DNA from: Pseudomonadota bacterium
Lineage (GTDB): Bacteria > Pseudomonadota > Gammaproteobacteria > Pseudomonadales > Oceanobacteraceae
NCBI GenBank assembly: GCA_023399105.1
Contig: JAEWQT010000316.1
Coordinates: 1 to 7,717 of the forward strand
Reading direction: 5' to 3'
DNA length: 7,717 nucleotides
Within the stretch, counting starts at the first letter, position 1. Each line of letters begins with the position of its first letter. A program made the position numbers and the translations under genes. Of this stretch, positions 1 through 5,930 are shown piece after piece. Under the pieces are notes generated by a model. It searched no databases. It saw only the letters and a program-made list of their open reading frames with translations, and was not told where the DNA came from.

Positions 1-1
1 C

Positions 2-1909
2 GCCGCCGACCTACTCGGCAGTGGTTTAACCGACGCCGGCAGCCGTATCCGCTGGCGCTTATTGCTGGTGGGTGAACAAGACGCGTTGCAGCAGTTCCAG
101 CAGCAACTCACACTCGAACCCAATCAGCGCTGGCAATCGCTGGAAGACAGCAGCGAAGCGGTGGCCGAGCGGCTGGGGAAAGCGCGCCGTTATCTGGGGC
201 TGGCGGCCTTGCTGGCGGTGGTGCTGGCCAGTGTGGCGGTGGCCATCAGTGCGCAGCGCTATGCCATGCGCCATTACGATATCAGTGCGCTGATGCGTAC
301 CTTTGGGTTAGCGCGCCGGCAGGTCTTCCGTATTTATGCTTTCCAGTTGCTGCAGCTGGGTGTGCTGGCGACGGCCACGGGTTTACTGCTGGCGTCGGCC
401 TTGCAGGCCGGTTTGCTGGCGATTCTGGGCGATCTGGTGCCCGATCCGTTGCCTGAAGCGCCGCTGTCGGCCTGGCTGTTAGGAGCCAGCAGCGGTTTGC
501 TGACCCTGCTCGGTTTTGCCTTGCCCTACATTATGCCGTTGGCGCGGGTGACACCGCTGCGGGTGCTGCGCCGTGATATTACCCCGGTGCCGCTGGCCGG
601 CTGGCTGATTACCGCCGTGGCATTGGCGGCGTTAACCCTGTTGCTGTGGTTGTTTACCGGCGATCTGGCGTTAAGCGCCGGCGTGATGGGCGGTGGCAGT
701 GTGCTGTTGCTGGTGATGCTGGTGGGACTGCATGGGCTGATCCGCGTGCTGCGCCGGCAGCTGGCCGGGCGCAATCTGCCGCTGGTGTGGCGCTTTGCCT
801 GGCAACACATCAGCCGCAACAGCCGCCAGAGTGCCGGCCAGATTCTGGCCTTCGCGTTAACCATGATGGTGATGCTGCTGATCGGCACTTTGCGTACTGA
901 CCTGCTGGCCGACTGGCAGGCCAGCATGCCGGCCGATGCGCCCAATGTGTTCACCATCAATCTGCAGCCCTATGAGCTGGAGGATTTCCGCACAGCACTG
1001 GCGCAGCACGATGTTCGCCCGCAGAAACTCTACCCCACGGTACCGGGACGCTTGCTGAGCATTAACGGCGAACCCTTGCAGGGCGAGGCGGCGGAAGACT
1101 CGTCGGTGAACCGCGATCTGGTACTGACAGCCGATACCGAGTTACCCGCGTCGAATGCCGTAGTAGCCGGTGACTGGGCGGCGCAGCAACAGCCGGGGCA
1201 GCTATCCATTGAAGAACGGCTGGCCGGCCGCTTAGGGGTGGAGCTGGGCGATGTGCTCAGCTTCCGCGCCGCCGGGGTGGATTTCAGCGCCACCGTCAGC
1301 AGCATCCGCACGGTGGACTGGGGTTCGATGCAGCCCAACTTCTTTATGATTTTTTCCCCCAATGTGCTGGACGGCCTGCCGGCCAACTACCTCACCAGTT
1401 TCTACCTGCCGCCCGGGCAGCAAACGGCGTTAACGGCGCTGATCCGCCAGTTCCCGGCCGCCACCTTTATGGATGTGCGGGCGATTCTGGGTCAGATTCA
1501 GACCTTACTGGAGCAGGTGACGCTGGCGATTGAGCTGATTCTGCTGTTTGTGTTGCTGGCGGCGCTGCTGGTGATGCTGGCCTCGCTGGTGGCGGCTTTG
1601 CCGGAGCGGCTGCGCGAAGGTGCGGTGCTGCGGACGCTGGGTGGCAGTTCGGCCTTGCTGCGGCGCTCGCAGATCGGTGAATTCACCCTGCTGGGGCTGG
1701 CAGCGGTGCTGCTGGCGCTGCTCGGTACCGAGCTGGTGCGCTATGTGCTGTATCACACCTTGCTGGATATTCCCTGGTACAGCCTGGGCTGGATCTGGCT
1801 GTGGCTGCCGCCGCTGGCGGTGCTGTTGTTGGCGGTGCCGGGCATGTTGTTGTTGCGCCGCACCACCCAGGTAGCACCATTGCGGGTATTGCGGGAACTA
1901 GCTGAGTAA
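2..1909 (+). CDS. ABC transporter permease, FtsX/YbbP family (5' end missing)
   Basis: Inner-membrane subunit of an FtsX-superfamily ABC transporter, the kind that works with a separate ATPase (YbbA-like) on lipids, lipoproteins or envelope substrates; the substrate cannot be read from the sequence. The frame is open from base 2, so the TTG at 62 is not the start. About 635 residues are visible; E. coli YbbP has about 800, so roughly 170-200 N-terminal residues lie outside. Counting from the first visible codon, hydrophobic helices lie near 64-85, 117-142, 158-180, 200-218, 225-250 and 279-297, then a soluble, presumably periplasmic, domain at about 298-505, then helices near 506-533, 559-585 and 598-618. 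FtsX-type basic segments follow helices (ALMRTFGLARRQVFR near 96; AVLRTLGGSSALLRR near 541). VDWGSMQPNFFMIF (near 438) is, from memory, typical of YbbP proteins. The ATPase and perhaps a tesA-like gene would be expected upstream. No terminator follows the TAA. Confidence 0.9.
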   Translation, partial: AADLLGSGLTDAGSRIRWRLLLVGEQDALQQFQQQLTLEPNQRWQSLEDSSEAVAERLGKARRYLGLAALLAVVLASVAVAISAQRYAMRHYDISALMRTFGLARRQVFRIYAFQLLQLGVLATATGLLLASALQAGLLAILGDLVPDPLPEAPLSAWLLGASSGLLTLLGFALPYIMPLARVTPLRVLRRDITPVPLAGWLITAVALAALTLLLWLFTGDLALSAGVMGGGSVLLLVMLVGLHGLIRVLRRQLAGRNLPLVWRFAWQHISRNSRQSAGQILAFALTMMVMLLIGTLRTDLLADWQASMPADAPNVFTINLQPYELEDFRTALAQHDVRPQKLYPTVPGRLLSINGEPLQGEAAEDSSVNRDLVLTADTELPASNAVVAGDWAAQQQPGQLSIEERLAGRLGVELGDVLSFRAAGVDFSATVSSIRTVDWGSMQPNFFMIFSPNVLDGLPANYLTSFYLPPGQQTALTALIRQFPAATFMDVRAILGQIQTLLEQVTLAIELILLFVLLAALLVMLASLVAALPERLREGAVLRTLGGSSALLRRSQIGEFTLLGLAAVLLALLGTELVRYVLYHTLLDIPWYSLGWIWLWLPPLAVLLLAVPGMLLLRRTTQVAPLRVLRELAE

Positions 1910-1931
1910 CGGGTGGCATAACCGGCGAATT

Positions 1932-1944
1932 GTTATAAAGTAAC
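1932..1944. promoter_or_regulatory. Zur-like operator upstream of yeiR
   Basis: GTTATAAAGTAAC has GTTA/TAAC arms around a 5-bp centre, 24 bp before the yeiR start. Extended to TGTTATAAAGTAACG (1931-1945) it matches the enterobacterial Zur pattern TGTTATANTATAACA at all 7 left-arm positions and 4 of 7 right-arm positions. TATAAA (1934-1939) inside it could be a -10 element, but no good -35 is visible. COG0523 GTPases are often in Zur regulons, so the location fits. Binding is inferred. Confidence 0.55.
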
Positions 1945-1968
1945 GCACTTTCCCTTTCGGACGGCGTT

Positions 1969-2946
1969 ATGATCCGCACCCATTTAATTACCGGTTTCCT
2001 TGGCGTTGGCAAAACCACCGCCATTCTGCACCTGCTGCAACACAAGCCGGCCCATGAAAAATGGGCCGTGCTGGTGAATGAGTTTGGCGAAGTCGGCGTC
2101 GATGGCGCCATTCTGGCGGCGCAGGGCGCGGTGGTGAAAGAAGTGCCGGGCGGCTGCCTGTGCTGTGTCTCCGGTCTGCCGTTTCAGATGGGCCTGAACA
2201 TGCTGATTGCCCGGGAAAAGCCCGATGTGCTGTTAATCGAGCCCACCGGGCTTGGTCATCCGCGTAATATCCTCAATACCCTGCGCAACGAACATTACCG
2301 CGACATCCTCAGCATCGGCGCGGCGCTGTGCATTCTCGATCCGCGTCATCTGCTCAGCCCGCGTTACACCGATAATGATGTGTACGCCGATCAGATTCAG
2401 CTGGCCGATGTTCTGGTGGCGAATAAAACCGACCTCTGTGGTGAATCTGAACGCGCTGCGTTTGAGCAGTTGCTGGCCGACGCGCAACCGCTCAAAAGCG
2501 GCTCGGCCTGGGTAACGCAGGGGCAGCTGACCCCGGAATTGCTGTTGTTGCCGGCCGATCCGCCGCGGCTGGCGCTGCACCCGGATGCTCACGCCCATCA
2601 CCGCAAAGCATCCCTGCCGCTGGTGTTGCCGCTGGCAGCTGGTGAAACCTGCCGCCGGTTGCAGAATCAGGGCCAGGGCTATTATTCGCTGGGCTGGCTG
2701 CTGCGCGGTGATCTGGTATTTTCAGCCCGCGCGCTGCGCAACTGGCTCGGCAGTCTGGACATCGAACGGGCCAAAGGGATTGTGGCGACCGATGAAGGCC
2801 CGCTGGTGCTGAATATGCGGGATGGCGTGCTCAGTGATATGCCAACCCGCCAGCCGGAAGAGGGCCGTATCGAACTCATTGATGCGCAGCCGCTGGCGGT
2901 CGACCTGTTGGAACAGGCGATGCTGGCCTGCCGGCTGGAAGAGTAA
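1969..2946 (+). CDS. yeiR: Zinc-binding G3E-family GTPase (COG0523), YeiR-like
   Basis: Cytoplasmic GTPase of the CobW/YjiA/YeiR metallochaperone family, thought to bind zinc and help allocate it to client proteins when zinc is scarce. The 325 residues match the length of E. coli YeiR (328 aa as I recall it) and align from the N-terminus: MIRTHLITGFLGVGKTT carries the Walker A loop (G9-T16), then NEFGEVGVDG (37-46), the metal-binding CLCC motif (63-66, family CxCC), IEPTGLGHP (90-98, Walker B region) and NKTD (152-155, guanine specificity). A His-rich patch HPDAHAHH (204-211) begins the C-terminal CobW_C-like half, as in YeiR. The ATG is fixed by this alignment; the preceding CGGACGG is only a weak ribosome-binding site. 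A Zur-like box lies just upstream. The family and subfamily are firm; the client protein is unknown. The gene sits next to a Fur-box gene, so two metal-responsive units are adjacent. Confidence 0.93.
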   Translation: MIRTHLITGFLGVGKTTAILHLLQHKPAHEKWAVLVNEFGEVGVDGAILAAQGAVVKEVPGGCLCCVSGLPFQMGLNMLIAREKPDVLLIEPTGLGHPRNILNTLRNEHYRDILSIGAALCILDPRHLLSPRYTDNDVYADQIQLADVLVANKTDLCGESERAAFEQLLADAQPLKSGSAWVTQGQLTPELLLLPADPPRLALHPDAHAHHRKASLPLVLPLAAGETCRRLQNQGQGYYSLGWLLRGDLVFSARALRNWLGSLDIERAKGIVATDEGPLVLNMRDGVLSDMPTRQPEEGRIELIDAQPLAVDLLEQAMLACRLEE

Positions 2947-2948
2947 AG

Positions 2949-2988
2949 TGCATCCCTGCAACCCTCGCTCCATCCGGGTGCCCGTTGC
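2949..2988. repeat. CATCC-core palindromic element, copy 1 (degenerate)
   Basis: Just after the yeiR stop, TGCATCCCTGCA (2949-2960) forms a 4-bp stem with a TCCC loop. It is followed by a CCCTCGCT linker, a second CATCC core (2971-2975) with a poor stem, and a GTTGC (2984-2988) complementary to GCAAC (2958-2962). The same parts (CA-TCCN-TG hairpin, CTCG linker, second CATCC core, GCAAC/GTTGC arms) occur in better form at 4528-4607. It looks like a REP-type intergenic repeat; copy number elsewhere is unknown. Confidence 0.4.
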
Positions 2989-3027
2989 CGGCTAAGCCGG
3001 CTTCCCTGAGGCGGGTAAAGGCCTCAG
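2987..3027. terminator. Stem-loops between convergent genes (possible bidirectional terminator)
   Basis: Two stem-loops fill the gap between the yeiR stop and the stop of the convergent gene: GCCGGC-TAA-GCCGGC (2987-3001) and CTGAGGC-GGGTAAAG-GCCTCAG (3006-3027, 7-bp stem). The second overlaps the TGA of the minus-strand gene. Neither is followed by a T-run on either strand, so they are not classical intrinsic terminators. They may still block read-through or protect 3' ends. Confidence 0.35.
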
Positions 3028-3470
3028 CCTAAGCGGCTGAGCAGGGCAAACTCATGTACCAGCGCCCGCAGTCGCAGCCCGCGCCCCGGTTGTTCGCGGT
3101 ACAGGTGGCTGAGCACAAAAAAGGGCTGGTACAGATAATCAAGACACAGCTGCCGCCAGGTGGAGGGCAGGCTGGTGTTCAGCGCGGCATCGCGCAAGGT
3201 GTTGTACAGCCGGGTCAGCCAGCTTTCCTGCAGGGCCGTCAGTTGCCGTTGGCCCGCTGTGCAGGCCATTTCCAGCCCCAGATCCAGATACTCATTCAGC
3301 CAGTCGGCGTGCAGCTCCAGCCCTTTATGGCTGCGTATTTGTTGCTCCAGTTGTTCCAGCTGTTGGACCACCGGCAACGGTGCGGCAGCGGGTAGCAGAC
3401 TCAGGTGGCGCGCAGTAGTGGGGCTGTGGGGTAGTACCGACTGCGGCGGAATGCGGGCCAATTGCAGCAT
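3024..3470 (-). CDS. Small Fur-box-preceded protein of unknown function, possibly FagA-like
   Basis: 148 residues, no signal peptide, no clear membrane helix and no cofactor motif; rich in Leu, Gln and Arg. The C-terminal half is best defined: ESWLTRLYNTLRDAALNTSLPSTWRQLCLDYLYQPFFVLSHLY, at about residues 82-124. LPxxWRxxCLDxxYxP reminds me of FagA (PA4471), a small protein of the Fur-controlled fagA-fumC-sodA operon of Pseudomonas aeruginosa; this is from memory and unverified, and no fumC or sodA is nearby. The ATG at 3470 is preferred because AAGGAG (3478-3483) precedes it by 7 nt and the promoter with its Fur box lies just beyond. Upstream in-frame codons up to 3683 would run through that operator and into the divergent kinase gene. 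The gene is monocistronic and convergent with yeiR. It is probably induced by iron starvation; the molecular role is unknown. Confidence 0.75.
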   Translation of the reverse strand: MLQLARIPPQSVLPHSPTTARHLSLLPAAAPLPVVQQLEQLEQQIRSHKGLELHADWLNEYLDLGLEMACTAGQRQLTALQESWLTRLYNTLRDAALNTSLPSTWRQLCLDYLYQPFFVLSHLYREQPGRGLRLRALVHEFALLSRLG

Positions 3471-3477
3471 GATGACT

Positions 3478-3483
3478 CTCCTT
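3478..3483 (-). promoter_or_regulatory. Ribosome-binding site (AAGGAG) fixing the start at 3470
   Basis: Minus-strand AAGGAG sits 7 nt before the ATG at 3470. It is one of the strongest Shine-Dalgarno sequences in the window and rules out the longer upstream reading. Confidence 0.85.
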
Positions 3484-3509
3484 GGGAGTGGCGGCGCTGA
3501 TAGAAAATC

Positions 3510-3538
3510 AACATAATGATAATTATTATCATTTGCAA
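3510..3538 (-). promoter_or_regulatory. Promoter with perfect Fur box
   Basis: On the minus strand TTGCAA (-35, 3533-3538), a 17-bp spacer and TATGTT (-10, 3510-3515) form a plausible sigma-70 promoter with 4/6 matches in each hexamer. The spacer is almost filled by AATGATAATTATTATCATT (3515-3533), a perfect 9-1-9 palindrome. It contains TGATAATTATTATCA, a full match to the 7-1-7 Fur consensus TGATAATNATTATCA. Fe-Fur bound here would occlude RNA polymerase, so the downstream small gene should be repressed by iron. The divergent kinase promoter lies 50-80 bp away and may or may not be affected. Confidence 0.88.
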
Positions 3539-3569
3539 GCGTTTTAATGGTGACTGCGTTAGCCTGTTG

Positions 3570-3590
3570 CGGAGCGAACTCCGTTATAAT
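3570..3590 (+). promoter_or_regulatory. Probable promoter of the lipid kinase gene with palindrome before the -10
   Basis: A perfect TATAAT (3585-3590) is followed by a GC-rich CTCCGCC discriminator, 29 bp before the kinase ATG. No convincing -35 lies 16-18 bp upstream. The inverted repeat CGGAG-CGAA-CTCCG (3570-3583) occupies the spacer position immediately before the -10 and could be an operator. Confidence 0.55.
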
Positions 3591-3618
3591 CTCCGCCTTT
3601 TTCCGCCAGGACAGATGT

Positions 3619-4500
3619 ATGCAGGTGCTGATCATTTTTAACCCCACCGCCGGTACTGCCAGCCAGCAGCTGATTGACGCCATTGATCAGCGCCTGCAAC
3701 AGGCGGGGGTGGCGGTGCAACGCTACGCCACCCGCCATGCCGGTGACGCCATGGACTATCTGGCGGCTTATGACGGTGAGCTGGATGTGGTAGCCGCTGC
3801 CGGAGGTGACGGCACCCTGAACGAAGTAGTGAATGGCATGCGCCAGCACGATAACCAGAGCTGGCGGCTGGCCATTATTCCCACCGGTACCACCAATGTG
3901 CTGGCCACCGAACTGGGTATTCGCCGGCGCGCCGGGGCGCTGGCGCAGATGATTCTGCATGGCCGCGAGCAAGCGCTGTATCCGGGCCGTATTAACGGCC
4001 GCCGTTTTCTGCTGATGGCTGGGGTGGGTTACGACGCCTGGGTGGTGGACAAGGTCGATCTGGCGCTGAAAAAGAAAGCCGGCAAACTCGCCTATGTAAA
4101 ATCCATGCTGCAGCAGCTGCGCCATTTCGGCCGTAAACAATACCGCCTGCAGGTAGACGGTGTGCCCTATAGCGCCAGCTCGGTGGTGATGACCAACGGC
4201 CGTTGTTACGGCGGTTCTTTTATCATTTCCCGTCAGGCAGACCTGCGCGCTCCGACCACCCAGGTACTGATGATGAACGGCCGCAGCCCCTGGGCGCTGT
4301 TGCTGTCGTTGCTGGGCTTGCCGCTGGGGCTGATGGAAAAAATGCCCGGCATTGTGTCGGTGCCGGCGCGGCGCGTTGACGTTGAATTGGTGGGAGAGCA
4401 GGCCGAACCGGAACCGGTACAGGCCGATGGTGATTCGCTGGCCCAATTGCCGCTGCAGCTGGTGATGGAAGAGCAGCCGTTACGGGTGCTGGTGCCTTAA
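3619..4500 (+). CDS. Diacylglycerol/lipid kinase family protein (YegS/BmrU-like)
   Basis: Cytoplasmic or membrane-associated kinase with a DAGK catalytic domain, transferring phosphate from ATP to a lipid hydroxyl (diacylglycerol, phosphatidylglycerol or a related lipid; not resolvable here). The 293 residues match the usual 290-320 aa. Motifs in order: NPTAG (8-12), the nucleotide-binding GGDGTLNEVVNG (62-73), PTGTTNVLA (88-96), AGVGYDA (134-140), and QADGD (268-272) near the end, corresponding to the DGE/DGD motif of the C-terminal beta-sandwich domain. There is no signal peptide. The ATG at 3619 is chosen because IIFNPTAG then starts at the family's usual distance and AGGA (3608-3611) precedes it by 7 nt; an earlier in-frame GTG/ATG (3547) would lie upstream of the promoter. 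The gene appears monocistronic, divergent from the Fur-box gene and convergent with the pair ending at 4655. Overproduction or membrane-lipid roles cannot be inferred. Confidence 0.92.
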   Translation: MQVLIIFNPTAGTASQQLIDAIDQRLQQAGVAVQRYATRHAGDAMDYLAAYDGELDVVAAAGGDGTLNEVVNGMRQHDNQSWRLAIIPTGTTNVLATELGIRRRAGALAQMILHGREQALYPGRINGRRFLLMAGVGYDAWVVDKVDLALKKKAGKLAYVKSMLQQLRHFGRKQYRLQVDGVPYSASSVVMTNGRCYGGSFIISRQADLRAPTTQVLMMNGRSPWALLLSLLGLPLGLMEKMPGIVSVPARRVDVELVGEQAEPEPVQADGDSLAQLPLQLVMEEQPLRVLVP

Positions 4501-4527
4501 GTTCATTGTACTTGAGCCATTCCGTCC

Positions 4528-4607
4528 GTTGTCTCTGCAACTCGCCGTGAACCCATCCTTGGGGGCTCGAGCGCGCCATCCATGGCGCACACGGTTGCAT
4601 CAACAAC
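4528..4607. repeat. Nested palindromic intergenic element (CATCC-core), copy 2
   Basis: Two hairpins with a TCCN loop stand side by side: CCCA-TCCT-TGGG (4552-4563) and GCGCCA-TCCA-TGGCGC (4573-4588), separated by GGCTCGAGC. They are enclosed by complementary arms: CGTG/CACG (4546-4549 with 4590-4593), GCAAC/GTTGC (4537-4541 with 4594-4598) and GTTGT/ACAAC (4528-4532 with 4603-4607). The result is a two-armed cruciform or three-way junction. It lies in the 154-bp gap between convergent genes. Similar cores at 2949-2988 and 7501-7517 suggest a dispersed REP-like family. A terminator or RNA-stability role is possible, but there is no T-run. The rest of 4501-4654 shows nothing else convincing. 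Confidence 0.6.
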
Positions 4608-4654
4608 AGACGAAAAGGCTCGGAATTCAGGCCAATTGAAAGCAGAAATGGCGC

Positions 4655-5029
4655 TCACCGCCAGTCGAAGGGTTTTTCTTCACCACGGATCAGTTTGATC
4701 CAGCCGCCAGGGCTTTCTTCGCCTTCGGCTTCCTGCCAGCCACTGTCGGAACAGCGCACTTCCACGCCTAAGGCGGCATGCGCGGCGCGGCCGCAATCGA
4801 GGTCGGTGGCCCAGGGCGTGTGGTTTTGCTTAAACCACAGACTGGCGAAATTTTTCTCCGCTTGCGGATTAAAAAACACATCCATGGTCTCGCCGTTATA
4901 GCCACAGCGCCAGTGCTGGGCAGACAGTGCCAGCACGGGTTCTCCCAGCGCTTGCTGCAGCCATTGCTGCACCTCCGCGGCGCTGGCTTTCATCAGATAA
5001 ATTTCAAGATCGGGAAATCGTTCAGTCAT
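4655..5029 (-). CDS. Conserved hypothetical protein
   Basis: 124 residues, soluble and acidic, with no signal peptide or membrane helix. I recognise it only as a type of small conserved protein of Pseudomonas and relatives: N-terminal RFPDLEIYLMKA (4-15), central FASLWFKQNHTPWATDLDCGRAAHAALGVEVRCS (about 61-94), and C-terminal GGWIKLIRGEEKPFDWR (108-124). Trp and Cys residues are well spaced, but no catalytic motif is evident, so no function is assigned. The start overlaps the stop of the upstream membrane-protein gene by 8 nt (ATGACTGA), so translation is probably coupled and the two are very likely one operon. An in-frame Met at residue 13 is less likely because FPDLEIYL belongs to the conserved part. 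Confidence 0.8.
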   Translation of the reverse strand: MTERFPDLEIYLMKASAAEVQQWLQQALGEPVLALSAQHWRCGYNGETMDVFFNPQAEKNFASLWFKQNHTPWATDLDCGRAAHAALGVEVRCSDSGWQEAEGEESPGGWIKLIRGEEKPFDWR

Positions 5030-5303
5030 CGCGGCGGCCTAATGTCAGGATGCGTAACACACTGAGCGCAATATACCCGAGCGTGGCACAAACACCACCG
5101 CCCACGGCCAGCACCAGCCCCAATAAACTCAGTAATTCCTGCTGCAATGACGGTAAAAACCACTTTTGCGCCAGCACAATCAGCCCCATGCCGGCAAAAA
5201 AAATCGCCGCGCCGATCACAAACAAACGCAGATTTTCGCGTTCTTTTTGCGCCCGTTGCACCAGCCACTGGCGCAGGCGGTTAAAACGGTTGGCGTTGGT
5301 CAT
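5022..5303 (-). CDS. Small two-helix inner-membrane protein of unknown function
   Basis: 93 residues from the ATG at 5303. A basic, amphipathic N-terminus (about 1-25, RFNRLRQWLVQRAQKERENLR) precedes hydrophobic helix 1 (about 27-45), a short QKWFLPSLQQE loop, hydrophobic helix 2 (about 56-84, with AVGGGVCATLGYIAL) and a basic tail (LGRRDD). The positive-inside rule puts both ends in the cytoplasm. I recognise no family. The start at 5303 is chosen because the charged segment begins right after it; only a weak GGA lies upstream, and an in-frame ATG at 5342 would add 13 residues (LCCRLYALLDST), so the start is uncertain. It is the first gene of a minus-strand pair with the hypothetical gene ending at 4655. 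No clear promoter is visible in the 132-bp gap (5304-5435) to the divergent thioesterase. Confidence 0.75.
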   Translation of the reverse strand: MTNANRFNRLRQWLVQRAQKERENLRLFVIGAAIFFAGMGLIVLAQKWFLPSLQQELLSLLGLVLAVGGGVCATLGYIALSVLRILTLGRRDD

Positions 5304-5435
5304 TGTGGAGTCCAGCAGTGCATAAAGCCGGCAGCATAACAAAAAAGCAACAACAGTCTGTAGCCTAAGGCAGGGCAGACCCGGCGGGTTATTTCTGGTA
5401 AAAAAGCCCGGCTATTTCAATAAAAGGAAAACACC

Positions 5436-5864
5436 ATGAGCAGTATCTGGTTTGCCACCCCCGACATCGCCGACATGAACCGTCAGATGCAGAACACCGC
5501 CTGCAGCAACCTGGGCATTGAAATTACCGAAACCGGTGATGACTGGGTGAAAGGCACTATGCCGGCCGATGAGCGTACCTTTCAGCCGGTGGGGCTGGTG
5601 CACGGCGGCGCCAATGTATTGTTTGCCGAAACCCTCGGCAGCATGGCTGCCAATTTGTGTCTGGATAACAGCAAAGAATACGCGGTGGGTCAGGAAATCA
5701 ATGCCAACCACTTGCGTGGCGTGCGTTCCGGCACCTTAACCGGCGTAGCCAAACTGGTGCACAAAGGCCGCACGTCGCAGGTGTGGGAGATTCGCATCGT
5801 CAATGACGAAGACAAACTCAGCTGTATCTCGCGCTTAACCATGGCGGTGATTCCGGCCCGCTGA
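5436..5864 (+). CDS. Hotdog-fold acyl-CoA thioesterase, YdiI/MenI-like
   Basis: Cytoplasmic thioesterase hydrolysing an acyl- or aroyl-CoA (or carrier-protein) thioester. In E. coli YdiI/MenI the substrate is 1,4-dihydroxy-2-naphthoyl-CoA of menaquinone synthesis; paralogues act on other thioesters, so the substrate here is open and no menaquinone genes are nearby. The 142 residues fit the family. The single hotdog domain carries QPVGLVHGGANVLFAETLGS (50-69). Q50, H56 and E65 align with YdiI Q48, H54 and the catalytic E63, an offset of exactly two. EINANHLRGVRSGTLTGVAK (87-106) and QVWEIRI (115-121) are also YdiI-like. No signal peptide. The ATG follows AAGGAAA (5424-5430) at good spacing. 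Sixty-six bases separate its stop from the Nudix gene, so the three plus-strand genes may be one transcript. Confidence 0.92.
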   Translation: MSSIWFATPDIADMNRQMQNTACSNLGIEITETGDDWVKGTMPADERTFQPVGLVHGGANVLFAETLGSMAANLCLDNSKEYAVGQEINANHLRGVRSGTLTGVAKLVHKGRTSQVWEIRIVNDEDKLSCISRLTMAVIPAR

Positions 5865-5886
5865 GGCATCCGGCTTGGTCATCGGC

Positions 5887-5910
5887 CCGCAGCGGGGTAA
5901 CCTGCTGCGG
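5887..5910 (+). other. Stem-loop upstream of the Nudix gene
   Basis: CCGCAGC (5887-5893) and GCTGCGG (5904-5910) form a perfect 7-bp stem around GGGGTAACCT, within which GG and CC can also pair. It ends 8 nt before the Nudix ribosome-binding site. With no T-run it is not an intrinsic terminator; it may stabilise the mRNA or tune translation. Confidence 0.5.
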
Positions 5911-5930
5911 TGATTCCACAGGACCGCATT

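Noticed and set aside
526..960. 144-codon minus-strand frame opposite the ABC permease
   Set aside because: Ser/Arg/Pro-rich antisense shadow; the plus strand encodes a coherent membrane protein.
3471..3683. N-terminal extension of the Fur-box gene to 3683 (minus strand)
   Set aside because: It would place the Fur operator and promoter inside the coding region and overlap the kinase start. The AAGGAG-supported ATG at 3470 is far better.
3559..4446. 295-codon minus-strand frame opposite the lipid kinase gene
   Set aside because: His/Gln-rich antisense shadow of a gene with clear DAGK motifs.
4649..4663. TGGCG-CTCAC-CGCCA as a terminator of the minus-strand pair
   Set aside because: Short stem lying over the stop codon with no T-run; too weak to call.
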